Assembly (NCBI GenBank): GCA_016716505.1
Contig: JADJWF010000011.1
Location: 496,001-560,000, forward strand
Direction of reading: 5' to 3'
Length of the DNA stretch: 64,000 bases
Source: Verrucomicrobiota bacterium
GTDB taxonomy: Bacteria; Verrucomicrobiota; Verrucomicrobiia; Limisphaerales; J093
In this document: piece by piece, positions 37,037-45,200 of the stretch
Numbering within the stretch: position 1 is the first letter of the stretch
Layout of the letters: every line of letters starts with the position of its first letter
Position numbers and translations under genes: made by a program
The notes under the pieces: generated by a model
The model's input: the letters and a program-made list of their open reading frames with translations, nothing else
The model's database searches: none
Told to the model about the DNA's origin: nothing

Positions 37037-38518
37037 TTAAACCCCGCGCTTGATTCCAACCTTTAAATCGTTTGTTCCCGGTCTTTGTGCCGGCAATTCA
37101 GCCTCAGGTTGCGGGCTGGGCACAATCTGTGTGCCTTCATCGGGGAACAAATTGGCGACGGGAAGGGCCGCGCGCTGGCGCGGGTCGGTGTAATGGCTGG
37201 CCGTCATTTGAATAGTCGAGTGCCGAAGTTGGGCACTGCCGGCGAAGATGCCGTTGCGCTTGACAATGGCATCACCAAAGAGCTTCCGCAGTTCGTGGAC
37301 TTTCTTCCTTGCGGAAATGCCGTTGCCTTCCAGCCAATCGATCAACGTCTTCCAGTGCGGCTCACAGCGATAACGACCATACGACGTTGGTTTCCATTTC
37401 AGCGTCGAGTTCACAACGAAACCGTTCTGCGTCTCACCCTTGAAGCTCAACAATTCCTTCATGAGCGTGGGATCGACATAAACCGTCCCGCCGGAGCCGT
37501 GTTTGGGTTCAATGAATTGGTTGGCTTCGATGCGGATGGAATTGTCCTCCGGGTTCAACTGCGTCCAGAGGCAAACATCCGCCTCTGCCCGGCGAAGCCC
37601 AGCACAAAGGCACAGCAGAAACAGCTTGTAGGTTTCGGGATGTTGTGAACGTAGTTCGCTACGAGCGTCTGTGACGAGCTTTTCGTAAGTGACACCGGCA
37701 GGAGCCTGGAACTTCATCGAGCCTGCTCGCTCGAAATCCACCGTCTCGAACCAATATGCTTCCCGTTCTCCGCGCTGGCCGTCCGGTACCTTGAATCTCG
37801 GAATTTTAACCCCGAAATTCGGTTGGTTGATTATGTGCGAACTGAAAAGGCTCTTGCAGTGACGTATAGCTGCATTGAATGACCGGTTCACCTCAAGCTT
37901 TCGTCGAGGATCGCTGCCCGCGCGTTTAAGGTACGCGATCTTCCAGTCCGCGACAGCAGCCGGCGTGATAGCAGTTAGCGGCACGGCGTCCACTTTTTCC
38001 CGCCAATGAGTCAATCCGCCATTGCAGTAATCGTAACGCGAAGCGTCAGACTTCACCCCCTGAATCTGTGCCGCCAACATCCTAAAGTACTGGGCGTAGC
38101 GGCGGAAGGTTTTCGGCTTTAGATTAGAAGTTCTCTCCACCTCCGCCAGGAATTCTCCAACCGTGGGATTGGCGCCGTTGGCGTTGGCATCAACCGGCGC
38201 CATCGTTTGCGGGGTGAGTTCTGTGAGCGTCGTTGACCACCCTTTCGTAACGAGGGACACATAAATATCCCGTGCTTTTGTGGCGGCCTCTTCCTTGTTT
38301 GCGGTCTCAAGATCGAAGCTCCTTCGGACGCCCTTGAAGTGAATTCTAACCGACCATTCGGCTACTTCGAATGTTTTCCCCTCGCGAGTGTACGTCCGAT
38401 GCTCCAGGCGCGACTTCCAGTACTGGGCGTGCGTCCTGGCGTATGAGCGCTGGCCATCCCGTTCCCTGTCGAGGGCGGCGGCCATACCCGGTTCTTTGGG
38501 TGGTTGCGGGGCGCTCAT
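37037..38518 (-). CDS. Tyrosine recombinase / site-specific integrase
   Basis: This is a 493-residue protein. The N-terminal 110 residues hold an arm-type DNA-binding region with repeated basic and aromatic residues. A SAM-like core-binding domain follows (about 125-240), and then the catalytic domain. Catalytic residues can be assigned: Arg309 in CAGLRRAEAD, His408 and Arg411 in HELRK, His433 in LRHSTIQ and the nucleophile Tyr443 in SHYTD. It should excise and integrate the surrounding element. Its start lies 48 bases from a direct repeat (38,566-38,601) that recurs at 41,057-41,095, and a tRNA 3' fragment lies 5.3 kb away, so its attachment site is uncertain. Confidence 0.88.
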   Translation of the reverse strand: MSAPQPPKEPGMAAALDRERDGQRSYARTHAQYWKSRLEHRTYTREGKTFEVAEWSVRIHFKGVRRSFDLETANKEEAATKARDIYVSLVTKGWSTTLTELTPQTMAPVDANANGANPTVGEFLAEVERTSNLKPKTFRRYAQYFRMLAAQIQGVKSDASRYDYCNGGLTHWREKVDAVPLTAITPAAVADWKIAYLKRAGSDPRRKLEVNRSFNAAIRHCKSLFSSHIINQPNFGVKIPRFKVPDGQRGEREAYWFETVDFERAGSMKFQAPAGVTYEKLVTDARSELRSQHPETYKLFLLCLCAGLRRAEADVCLWTQLNPEDNSIRIEANQFIEPKHGSGGTVYVDPTLMKELLSFKGETQNGFVVNSTLKWKPTSYGRYRCEPHWKTLIDWLEGNGISARKKVHELRKLFGDAIVKRNGIFAGSAQLRHSTIQMTASHYTDPRQRAALPVANLFPDEGTQIVPSPQPEAELPAQRPGTNDLKVGIKRGV

Positions 38519-38895
38519 GCGGTCCAGCTCTGCGGGCTGATTTCAGCACAAGGACTGGATTTGATGGGTGTATCAGGAACACAGGGTCGGGCCGTGCAAA
38601 GACGCGCGAGCGCAGACCTGGTGGTCGAAATGCTGCATTGCAGCCGAGGTCGCCCCATGGGCTCTCAATGTAGGTGCGGGAGTCGAGGGTGCGACAGGTT
38701 CCATCCTACCGGGACGCACCGGGATGCGCACCCACTATCGGCTTGAGCGCCGGATCCATTCTAAAGACAAGTGGCGGCTTTAGCGGGAGGAGTCACGGGG
38801 GCGCTACGGCAACCAACCGCCACCGGCGGCGAGCGGATTCGGCGCTTGAGGAAGGTGCGGCAAATTTCATAGCTTCTTTACCATCGCGAACGATT
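38519..38895. other. Gap between integrase and defence cassette
   Basis: 377 bases with no gene I can support. It holds the left copy of the cassette-flanking direct repeat (38,566-38,601) and presumably the promoters of the integrase and of the GapS4a-like gene. No clear -35/-10 pair is seen. Confidence 0.4.
38566..38601 (+). repeat. Direct repeat, left copy, flanking the GapS4-like cassette
   Basis: The last 15 bases, TCGGGCCGTGCAAAG (38,587-38,601), recur exactly at 41,081-41,095. The preceding 20 or so bases are imperfectly repeated as well (GGGTG..TCAG..AACA.AGG). The copies bracket the two defence genes, as attachment sites or target duplications would. Confidence 0.6.
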
Positions 38896-39834
38896 ATGGG
38901 CGAATGGTCCAAGAAAGTTGGTGAGATGGGTGAAGCTGTGGCGGCGGATTTTCTACGCCTCGTCGGCTGGGGCGCAGCGCAGCATGGGGTGGAGTTGCCG
39001 TGCGCCAGAGGCGAGGCGCACAAGAATGGGGAGAGGGAACGCAGAACGCACGGCATTGATTACCTGCTGGCCTGCAAGTCGCCGCTCAGAGATGGAGTGG
39101 GGCATAACCTGGTGGTGTCGGTGAAGTATTCGGCGGGGAGTTATCCAGCGAACCCGAAGGGGATTTTCAAGGAGCATTTCACGGATTTGGCCCATACTCT
39201 GGAATGCTTCAAGAACTCGGAGGTGAGGCGGGCAGCGGCGCGCGGAGTTCGAGGCGTGACGAAAGGGCAGGACATCGGCGTGTTGTTATGGATCAATGAT
39301 GACCGGCGCGGTGAGGCCGATGTGATTGGGAGGGTGTCGAATGTGATACTTCCGGACACGCTGAAGTTTGATGCGGTCTATTTGGTGGACAACAAACGCG
39401 CGAGCTTTATCTACGATTCGATTGATTATGCCGGGCAGGTGGAGAAAGGCTGTGAGGTTACTTTCTTCTATCACGAGACGGGGGCCAGCTTTAACCCGGA
39501 GCTGAGATTGCACGATGGAACGCTGATGCCGGTGGAATACGTCAATTCGAGCGTACTGGCGTTAAAGATTGCCGACGCGGCGTCACCTCGGCGGATTTTG
39601 ATGCTCTCGACGGTCGAACCGTTCAGCCAGCCGGCGGTGAAGCGGTTGATGGGGCTCGCCCAGCACCTCTCACAGGGTTGGTGCAGCAAGGTCATTCTTG
39701 CCTTCGCTGACTACAGCGAGCTGGCGCATGGCAACCAGGTCCAGGAGGCGAAGGGGTGTTTCTCTGATGGCAAGTTCACCGCTGGGGTCGAGGTGCGGTG
39801 CTACGACCGGGATTTTCGGGCTGTGGGGCAGTGA
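38896..39834 (+). CDS. GapS4a-like anti-phage protein (PD-(D/E)xK nuclease-like)
   Basis: This is a 312-residue protein. The start M-G-E-W-S-K-K-V-G-E-x-G-E and the following VAADFLRLVGW, THGIDYLLACKSPL, HNLVVSVKYSA and FKEHFTDLAHTLECFKNSEV pattern agree with what I recall of GapS4a. The order Glu...GID...(V)K fits a PD-(D/E)xK nuclease core within the first 80 residues. The C-terminal two thirds have no recognised fold. With the next gene, two bases downstream, it would form a two-gene abortive-type defence system (GAPS4, described as a pair gapS4a-gapS4b). The assignment is from memory of the family and needs a profile search. Confidence 0.6.
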   Translation: MGEWSKKVGEMGEAVAADFLRLVGWGAAQHGVELPCARGEAHKNGERERRTHGIDYLLACKSPLRDGVGHNLVVSVKYSAGSYPANPKGIFKEHFTDLAHTLECFKNSEVRRAAARGVRGVTKGQDIGVLLWINDDRRGEADVIGRVSNVILPDTLKFDAVYLVDNKRASFIYDSIDYAGQVEKGCEVTFFYHETGASFNPELRLHDGTLMPVEYVNSSVLALKIADAASPRRILMLSTVEPFSQPAVKRLMGLAQHLSQGWCSKVILAFADYSELAHGNQVQEAKGCFSDGKFTAGVEVRCYDRDFRAVGQ

Positions 39835-39835
39835 T

Positions 39836-41035
39836 ATGCAGAACGTGCCTGACAATATTGAATTGCTGCTGCCGTGCGGGGAGTCGTTGAGGGGATTCAT
39901 GGAGCAGCCGTTTATAAGAGCGGCCGATCTGAAGAGGACCCTGCGGGGACGAGGGGTTTTCCTGGGGCGGAATGACAAGGCGGATACGATCCCGGCTTTG
40001 GTGTGCTGCCTGCTGAGTCCGAGGGAGTTCGATGATCTGAGGGAGTGCCAGGCGACCCGAGAGGACAATCCAAAGACGATGACGCGGACAATCCTATGGA
40101 ATGGGAGGCGTCCGTTGCTGGAAGCGATTCCCGCCGACTTGAACCTGGCGGCTCTGGTGGTCGGGGATTACGTGAATTACCGGGTGATAGGGGTGCCAGC
40201 GTTCGTTCCTGTTGACGGCAACCCGGACCATGTCTGCTGCGAATTCGAGATCGAGCGGACGGATTTGACGCGGAACTGGGCTGCCACTAAGAGCAACTTT
40301 CGGGGGAAATTGGAGATTCAGAGGAGTGCGACGGGACGTTCGATCACTTTTGTGCTGACTCATACGGCGGGAGAGACAAAGGATTTGAATTGCAAACTGG
40401 TTGAGTGGCTCAAAGAGCGCTTTAAGACTAACGGAGACGTGAGAAGTGAGTGCGAGATTGAGACGGTTCTGTTTTCGAGTTTCGACAACGAGCGACGGGT
40501 TGGTTTTTTCCTAAGCCTGATTCGGGGGCTGAAAGCGGCGGGGTTTGAGTCCTGCGGAACCACAGAGTTTCAGGTGTGCCCGGATGAGGAAACGACGCTG
40601 CCAGCGAGGCTCAAGTGGATGGGGGATGGCGTGGACGATTTGAGATTCAACGGGCGGGCGCTGGAGAACACGTTTTTCATCAAGGAGAAGGAGTACCACA
40701 AGTACCTTCTGCTTCATGGGATGGAAGGGAAATTCAAGTTCGAATGCCCGATTGCGCGTGGGAATTGTGCCGTGGTTTTTGAGTTCCCGGATTATGGGTC
40801 GAGCAAGGACTCCGGAGTAGAGTTTGAGGTGAATATCTCCGGCTTGGCCTTGGAGCCTGGGCATTCGGAAGTAAACCGGACCGAGGTGAAGGAGGAACTG
40901 CTGCGGCGCATCAACGAGTACAAACTGGCTCAGTTTGAGAAGTTCCGTTTGCGCACGGGGGATACGGCGGCTGTCGAGGCGCGGCCTGTGGTTGCCAGCC
41001 AGACGCAGTTGAATCTTGATTCCATTGGTGGTTGA
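39836..41035 (+). CDS. GapS4b-like partner protein
   Basis: The preferred start is the ATG at 39836, immediately after the previous stop, giving 399 residues; a longer in-frame extension to 39,698 would overlap the upstream gene. The beginning (NIELLLPCGESLRGFMEQPF, then ADLKRTLRGRGVFLGRNDKA and TIPALVCCLLSPREFDDLRE) matches my recollection of GapS4b. The rest is mixed alpha/beta without a known domain, ending in a helical tail rich in Glu. There are no signal or membrane segments. It is almost certainly co-translated with the GapS4a-like gene and required for the same function. Confidence 0.6.
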   Translation: MQNVPDNIELLLPCGESLRGFMEQPFIRAADLKRTLRGRGVFLGRNDKADTIPALVCCLLSPREFDDLRECQATREDNPKTMTRTILWNGRRPLLEAIPADLNLAALVVGDYVNYRVIGVPAFVPVDGNPDHVCCEFEIERTDLTRNWAATKSNFRGKLEIQRSATGRSITFVLTHTAGETKDLNCKLVEWLKERFKTNGDVRSECEIETVLFSSFDNERRVGFFLSLIRGLKAAGFESCGTTEFQVCPDEETTLPARLKWMGDGVDDLRFNGRALENTFFIKEKEYHKYLLLHGMEGKFKFECPIARGNCAVVFEFPDYGSSKDSGVEFEVNISGLALEPGHSEVNRTEVKEELLRRINEYKLAQFEKFRLRTGDTAAVEARPVVASQTQLNLDSIGG

Positions 41036-41056
41036 GATCTGCGGCGTGCTCAAAGC

Positions 41057-41095
41057 GGGTGATGCTTCAGTAACAAAGGTTCGGGCCGTGCAAAG
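41057..41095 (+). repeat. Direct repeat, right copy, flanking the GapS4-like cassette
   Basis: Right partner of 38,566-38,601: exact over TCGGGCCGTGCAAAG (41,081-41,095), imperfect over the 24 bases before it. It lies 22 bases after the GapS4b-like stop. Confidence 0.6.
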
Positions 41096-41100
41096 CCGGT

Positions 41101-41415
41101 TCATCGCGGCTTGCCCTGGGGCGCGCTGCGACGCCGACGAGTAAATTCGCGTAATTCCATCTCCCCGGTCCTTCCCACGAAATGCCGGCGTTTTGGAAAC
41201 AGGGCTTGTTCCTGTATGTGAAAGACCTCGGCAAAGAACTCGATCTGTTTGCTGTCGGCCGGACTTCGTAGCGTCTCGATGTTGGCGAGTATGTCGCGGG
41301 TCATATTGATGTTCCCGAGCAGGTGCAGTCGAGCTACGAGTTCATCCTGCGACCAGCCTTGCTGATATCGCAGCCGGGCTACGGTTCGCCCGATAACATT
41401 TGCGTTCCTGGGCAT
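41101..41415 (-). CDS. XRE-family helix-turn-helix protein
   Basis: This is a 104-residue protein. An XRE HTH covers about residues 6-70: VIGRTVARLRYQQGWSQDEL followed by LVARLHLLG and MTRDILANIET, with a C-terminal basic tail (FTRRRRSAPQGKPR). It is convergent with the GapS4b-like gene and divergent from the XRE gene at 41,577. It is probably a regulator of the defence cassette or of its neighbour; targets are not known. Confidence 0.75.
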   Translation of the reverse strand: MPRNANVIGRTVARLRYQQGWSQDELVARLHLLGNINMTRDILANIETLRSPADSKQIEFFAEVFHIQEQALFPKRRHFVGRTGEMELREFTRRRRSAPQGKPR

Positions 41416-41524
41416 TTGCGCCTCCGAATCTCCTGATCAGCCCTTCAAGCCTTTGGTGTCGCGTCGCTTCTCGGTTCCATGGCTCGGGCGTCCTTTCATT
41501 CTCGCGAGCGCCTCACGGTTGCTA

Positions 41525-41556
41525 TTGCATTGAAGTGGAATTCCCATAAAATGGGA
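41525..41556 (+). promoter_or_regulatory. Promoter with overlapping palindromic operator
   Basis: TTGCAT (41,525-41,530), 16 bases, TAAAAT (41,547-41,552). The -10 box overlaps the perfect palindrome TCCCAT-AAA-ATGGGA (41,542-41,556). The ATG of the XRE gene is 20 bases further on. This is a standard layout for an autorepressed regulator. Confidence 0.5.
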
Positions 41557-41576
41557 CGTGCGCGGCAAAAAAATTT

Positions 41577-42005
41577 ATGAGCTATTTCAGCATTGCTCTG
41601 AACCGGCTCTCGGATCGTAATGGGTTCAAGCAGGCAGACATCGCGCGCGAGTCGGGCCTGAGCAGGAGCCATGTGTCGCGCCTTTTCACCGGTGACCAGA
41701 AGGCTCTCTACGACTCGGATATGGCCGCCATCCTCCGGGTCTTCCATAAGGACCCTCGCGACCAAGCCGAGCTTATCGCGGCTCGATGCATGGATGTTCG
41801 AATCGGTCCCGGCGCCGAGCTTGTCGAGATCACGATTAGGGGGCAGCCAAGAACCAGCGGTCATGCCTTGGCCAACGAATGTGAAAATGTTGAATTGAGC
41901 CATGAAACGGAGCGCGCTTTTGCGTGGCTGCGTAGCCAATGCCCCATCAACCCCGACTTGGAGAAACACCTGGTTGGCTACGCGCGGTTAACGGGTATGA
42001 AATAG
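41577..42005 (+). CDS. XRE-family transcriptional regulator
   Basis: This is a 142-residue protein. A classical HTH lies at about residues 16-60: GFKQADIARESGLSRSHVSR, followed by LFTGDQKALYDSDMAAIL. The C-terminal part (DVRIGPGAELVEITIRG; ERAFAWLRSQC) is of unknown fold. The upstream palindrome overlapping the promoter suggests autorepression. It is divergent from the XRE gene at 41,101-41,415. It may control the GapS4-like pair or the neighbouring gene. Confidence 0.75.
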   Translation: MSYFSIALNRLSDRNGFKQADIARESGLSRSHVSRLFTGDQKALYDSDMAAILRVFHKDPRDQAELIAARCMDVRIGPGAELVEITIRGQPRTSGHALANECENVELSHETERAFAWLRSQCPINPDLEKHLVGYARLTGMK

Positions 42006-42270
42006 TCTCACTGCGCAACGCTGAGTTGCGCTTCGTCCACCAGCGTGGTCTTTGGTTCTTCAGCCGCACCTTGAAGAAGAACGTTAAAGCGCCTTCCCAT
42101 TTCCTGGCTGCGCGGGCGACTTCGATGACTTGGCTGTGCTTTGCGCCCTGAATCATCCGCATTAAGGAACGAATAAATTCCTTCTCACCGCTGGACAAAC
42201 TCGTCCACCACTGCTCGGTTGTTCCATTGTTTGTCTTCACGCTATCATGATAAAGGAGCCGGAGGGACAT
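41947..42270 (-). CDS. Hypothetical protein
   Basis: This 107-residue frame starts at the ATG at 42270; an earlier ATG at 42312 would add 14 residues. The central part (WTSLSSGEKEFIRSLMRMIQ, then VIEVARAARKWEGALTFFFKV) reads like a small helical protein. No family is recognised. Its end overlaps the convergent XRE gene by 59 bases, which lowers confidence. Confidence 0.35.
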   Translation of the reverse strand: MSLRLLYHDSVKTNNGTTEQWWTSLSSGEKEFIRSLMRMIQGAKHSQVIEVARAARKWEGALTFFFKVRLKNQRPRWWTKRNSALRSETISYPLTARSQPGVSPSRG

Positions 42271-42493
42271 TGGCGGGACCATACCCCAAGATTCTTCTGA
42301 AAAGTTATTCACAACTGCCGGTGGTTCGAAAGGAACTCGAGAGAGTCCCCGATCCTCTCGTGTGCGCTTGGAGGCAGTAGAATGGGGATCCAGTTCTGCC
42401 TCTAAGGAGGTTGCTCGGCAGTCCCTGAAGAAGGAGTCTTGCGACGACCGACCGGCTGTTTCCGCACGCCGCCGCCGCAGGCCGCTGATCAGA

Positions 42494-43684
42494 TTAGTCT
42501 TCGTGCGTCCGCGACGAGCTGTGTTCTACCGGTTCTCCGTAGCGGCGTGCCAGCTCTCGTGCAGTGCTGCCAAGGCGTTGCGCAAGGGCTTCGGGCTTTA
42601 TCACAGTCGCATGCGTGCCCCAGCTCAACACCCAACGCTCGATTTCCTCGAGCCCGCTTAGATGCATCAGCATGTGAGAGCCGCCGCCTGGTAGCTCAGT
42701 CACCTGCTGGCTTGGATGCCACAGTCGGCCCCGGATTTGGTCTGTCGCCCATGCATCGAACTCCACGACGATCTCGTAATCAGCCTTTCCCTTCATCACC
42801 GTGAAACTCCCCCGCAAATAGTCCTCCACGCTAAAATCCTTCGGCTTCTGAAAGGCCTCAGCCGCCACTACGCTCCCACTCATCCGACCGAGGACAAACG
42901 TGCGGATATCGCTTCGGTCAACATCGTGCCCAATAAGGTACCATCGATTATCATTGCAGGTCAGATGATATGGGTGAACATGGCGTCCGACGGCGCTCTT
43001 TTCGCCTGGCTTTCGATACAGGAACCGTAATGCACGCTGCTGCTGAATCGCGTGGGTCACCACCTCGAACCTCTCCATGTCGGCAACCTCGGGCGCGAAG
43101 GGCCGGAACGACAGCACGCTTTCGTAATCCTGAAGCGAATAGCGGTCCGTATCGTTCAACTGCCCGGTCAGCTTTTGAAAGGCCATTTGAAGCGGCTTAT
43201 GGAATGGCGTGCCGCTGTATTGCTCCAACGCCTTGTGGGCAACGAGCAGAGCGAACATCTCGGCCTCCGTCACAGTTGGCACCCCAGGGAAGCGCGTGAC
43301 CTCTCGTGAATAAAAATATCCGTGCCGTCGCCGGTCGTATTCAATCGGCAAATTCCAATGGATGCGCATCCACTCCACGTCCCGCTTCACCGTCTTTTGG
43401 GAAACCTCGAATTCACGCGCCACGCGAAAGGTGTTGGGGTACTTTCGCGCGGAAATGAGTTGATGAAGCGCCAACATCCTCTCAGTCGCATTCCGGCCCA
43501 CCTGGGCCATTTCTGCTATGCTGGCGCCTTCGCCGGTCGGGTTCGCGGGATAGTCGGCTTGTTCCTCGCCGCCTGCTTTCTTGCGCTGATTCGACGTGGG
43601 CGGCGGCAGAGCCAATGCTTGCTGCCCCGATTTCTTGTCACGCCTTCTCGCAGGCCGCCGCTGCTGCTTGGGATTCTTGCTCAT
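42494..43684 (-). CDS. WYL-domain transcriptional regulator
   Basis: The preferred start is the ATG at 43684 (M-S-K-N-P-K), giving 396 residues; an extension to 43,828 would run towards the tRNA fragment. A basic, low-complexity N-terminus is followed by a winged-helix HTH at about 65-125 (ERMLALHQLISARKYPNTFR, then SQKTVKRDVEWMR). The WYL domain covers about 210-300 (ALRFLYRKPGEK; VHPYHLTCNDNRWYLIGHD) and a WCX-type C-terminal extension follows. WYL regulators sense nucleic-acid ligands and often control defence islands (for example BrxR or CapW). Its place between the defence cassette and the island edge fits that role. Confidence 0.82.
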   Translation of the reverse strand: MSKNPKQQRRPARRRDKKSGQQALALPPPTSNQRKKAGGEEQADYPANPTGEGASIAEMAQVGRNATERMLALHQLISARKYPNTFRVAREFEVSQKTVKRDVEWMRIHWNLPIEYDRRRHGYFYSREVTRFPGVPTVTEAEMFALLVAHKALEQYSGTPFHKPLQMAFQKLTGQLNDTDRYSLQDYESVLSFRPFAPEVADMERFEVVTHAIQQQRALRFLYRKPGEKSAVGRHVHPYHLTCNDNRWYLIGHDVDRSDIRTFVLGRMSGSVVAAEAFQKPKDFSVEDYLRGSFTVMKGKADYEIVVEFDAWATDQIRGRLWHPSQQVTELPGGGSHMLMHLSGLEEIERWVLSWGTHATVIKPEALAQRLGSTARELARRYGEPVEHSSSRTHED

Positions 43685-44171
43685 CGCGGTATCCTCAATG
43701 CTGCTTGGCCAATTCTTGGCCAATTTTTCTGTTTTGACCAGTCGCATCGAGTTGCGGTGAGTTTTAGAGTTTCGGGTGTAAGTGCTTGAAGATTGCGAAT
43801 ATGTGCATTTGACGGCAACCGACGGCAACCGACAAAGACACGGCAGATTTCAACTCATAATCGCTTGGTCGCAGGTTCAAATCCTGCTGGGCCCACCATC
43901 GTTGGTGTTGACCACGGAAGGGACCAAAGCAGTTGGACCCCCGCGCCTGGAGGCGCCGCCTATTGACTCCTGCCGAAACAAGCAACATCGTCCGGCCGCA
44001 TGGCCGGTAACACGGAGCGGGGGCTCGACCGCGTAGGAGCACGGTGGCCCAAAGGCGATTGCCTGGTCGCTTTGAGGTCCCGACCGGAAGTCTCCCCCCT
44101 CCGGCGACGGGCCGTTCTCTCGTCGTGACCCGGTCTTGGCTGCTTTCGTGAGTATCAATTACTGACTCCTT
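43685..44171. other. Island-chromosome junction region
   Basis: 487 bases without a protein gene. It contains the tandem GACGGCAACC x2 (43,811-43,830), the tRNA 3' fragment (43,854-43,898), and about 270 bases of GC-rich sequence before the DUF1080 gene in which I see no feature. Confidence 0.5.
43854..43898 (+). other. 3' fragment of a tRNA gene (CAT anticodon) - attachment-site scar
   Basis: From the anticodon loop CTCATAA (CAT at 43,856-43,858) the sequence runs through a variable loop to a perfect T arm (GCAGG-TTCAAAT-CCTGC) and an acceptor 3' strand TGGGCCC-A with encoded CCA (43,896-43,898). The preceding bases (ATTTCAA) neither pair with the anticodon 3' arm TCGCT nor continue into a D arm, so the 5' half is absent. 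Tyrosine integrases commonly use the 3' half of tRNA genes as attachment site; this marks the probable right end of an inserted island. The intact tRNA copy should lie at the other end, outside the window. Confidence 0.7.
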
Positions 44172-45200
44172 ATGAACAAAACCGCTCTCGTCTCATTGTC
44201 GCTCGGTTCCCTCATTGCTCTCGCGCAACCTTCACCCGACCCGTTCATGGGCGATTGGAGGGGCACGATGACGATTGACGGCAAGACTCAACCCGTCTGC
44301 GTGTTTCTCATCCCGCACGGTTCGGGCCGCTACGAAGCCAAGCTGGTTTCGACGTTCGACCGCCGGGTGCCCACGCTTTTCCAGCTTCGCGGGCGCGTGG
44401 ACGAGGCGGGTTTCCAGTTCGTGGACGCGATCCCGTTTGAGGCGGGGCGGGTCGTTCGCACCACCGACGATGGGGTGGTGATCGGCGCGTCGTTATGGTC
44501 CGGTGGCGGCGAAACGGATCGGGCGTCCGGAACGGTGGCGGGCCGGAACAAAGGCACTTTTGAACTGGAGAAGATTCAGCGCGTGTCGCCCACCTTGGGC
44601 AAGCAGCCACCGGCTGGAGCGGTGGTGCTCTTCAACGGCACGAGCCTGGCCGCGTGGCGCGCGCGTGATCCGAATGCCGGTGACGCCCGGTGGAAGCTCG
44701 TCGAGGGGGGCGCGATGGAAGTCCATGGTGGTGACATCATCACGCGCGAGAAGTTTGGCAGTTTCCGGCTGCATCTCGAGTTTCAACTCCCGTACATGCC
44801 CGAGGCCCGCGGCCAGGGGCGCGCCAACAGTGGCGTCTATCTGCAAGGCCGCTACGAAGTGCAGGTGCTGGACAGCTACGGCCTCGAAGGCGAGGACAAC
44901 GAGTGCGGCGGCATCTACCAGATCGCCAAGCCCCTCCTCAACATGTGCGCCCCGCCGCTCCAGTGGCAAACTTACGACATCACCTTCACCGCTCCAAAGC
45001 TTGACGCCGCCGGCAGGAAAACCGCCAACGCCCGCGCGACCATCCTCCTGAACGGCGTGGTCATCCACGACAACATCGAGCTGCCGCGCATCACCGGCGG
45101 CGCGGTGGACGACAAAGAAGGCCAGCCCGAAGGACTCCTCCTCCAGGATCACGGCAATCCGGTGCGGTACCGCAACATCTGGCTGGAGAAGCTAAACTGA
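44172..45200 (+). CDS. Secreted DUF1080 (3-keto-disaccharide hydrolase) protein
   Basis: This is a 342-residue protein with a signal peptide (cleavage near residue 19, after LIALAQ). Residues of about 25-130 form a beta domain. The DUF1080 domain follows at 150-340: VVLFNGTSLAAWRA, DIITREKFGSFRLHLEFQLP, NSGVYLQGRYEVQVLDSYG, CGGIYQ and the terminal LQDHGNPVRYRNIWLEKL. This concanavalin-like family includes hydrolases of 3-keto-glycosides and is greatly expanded in Verrucomicrobia and Planctomycetes. It is the first ordinary chromosomal gene right of the tRNA scar. Its end overlaps the convergent tmk gene by nine bases. Confidence 0.85.
   Translation: MNKTALVSLSLGSLIALAQPSPDPFMGDWRGTMTIDGKTQPVCVFLIPHGSGRYEAKLVSTFDRRVPTLFQLRGRVDEAGFQFVDAIPFEAGRVVRTTDDGVVIGASLWSGGGETDRASGTVAGRNKGTFELEKIQRVSPTLGKQPPAGAVVLFNGTSLAAWRARDPNAGDARWKLVEGGAMEVHGGDIITREKFGSFRLHLEFQLPYMPEARGQGRANSGVYLQGRYEVQVLDSYGLEGEDNECGGIYQIAKPLLNMCAPPLQWQTYDITFTAPKLDAAGRKTANARATILLNGVVIHDNIELPRITGGAVDDKEGQPEGLLLQDHGNPVRYRNIWLEKLN

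Noticed and set aside
43811..43833. Tandem GACGGCAACC repeats as a possible CRISPR or iteron array
   Set aside because: Only two full units without spacers; too short for a CRISPR array or an iteron origin.
43826..43898. A complete tRNA gene
   Set aside because: The 5' acceptor strand, D arm and 5' anticodon arm are missing; only the 3' half can be folded.
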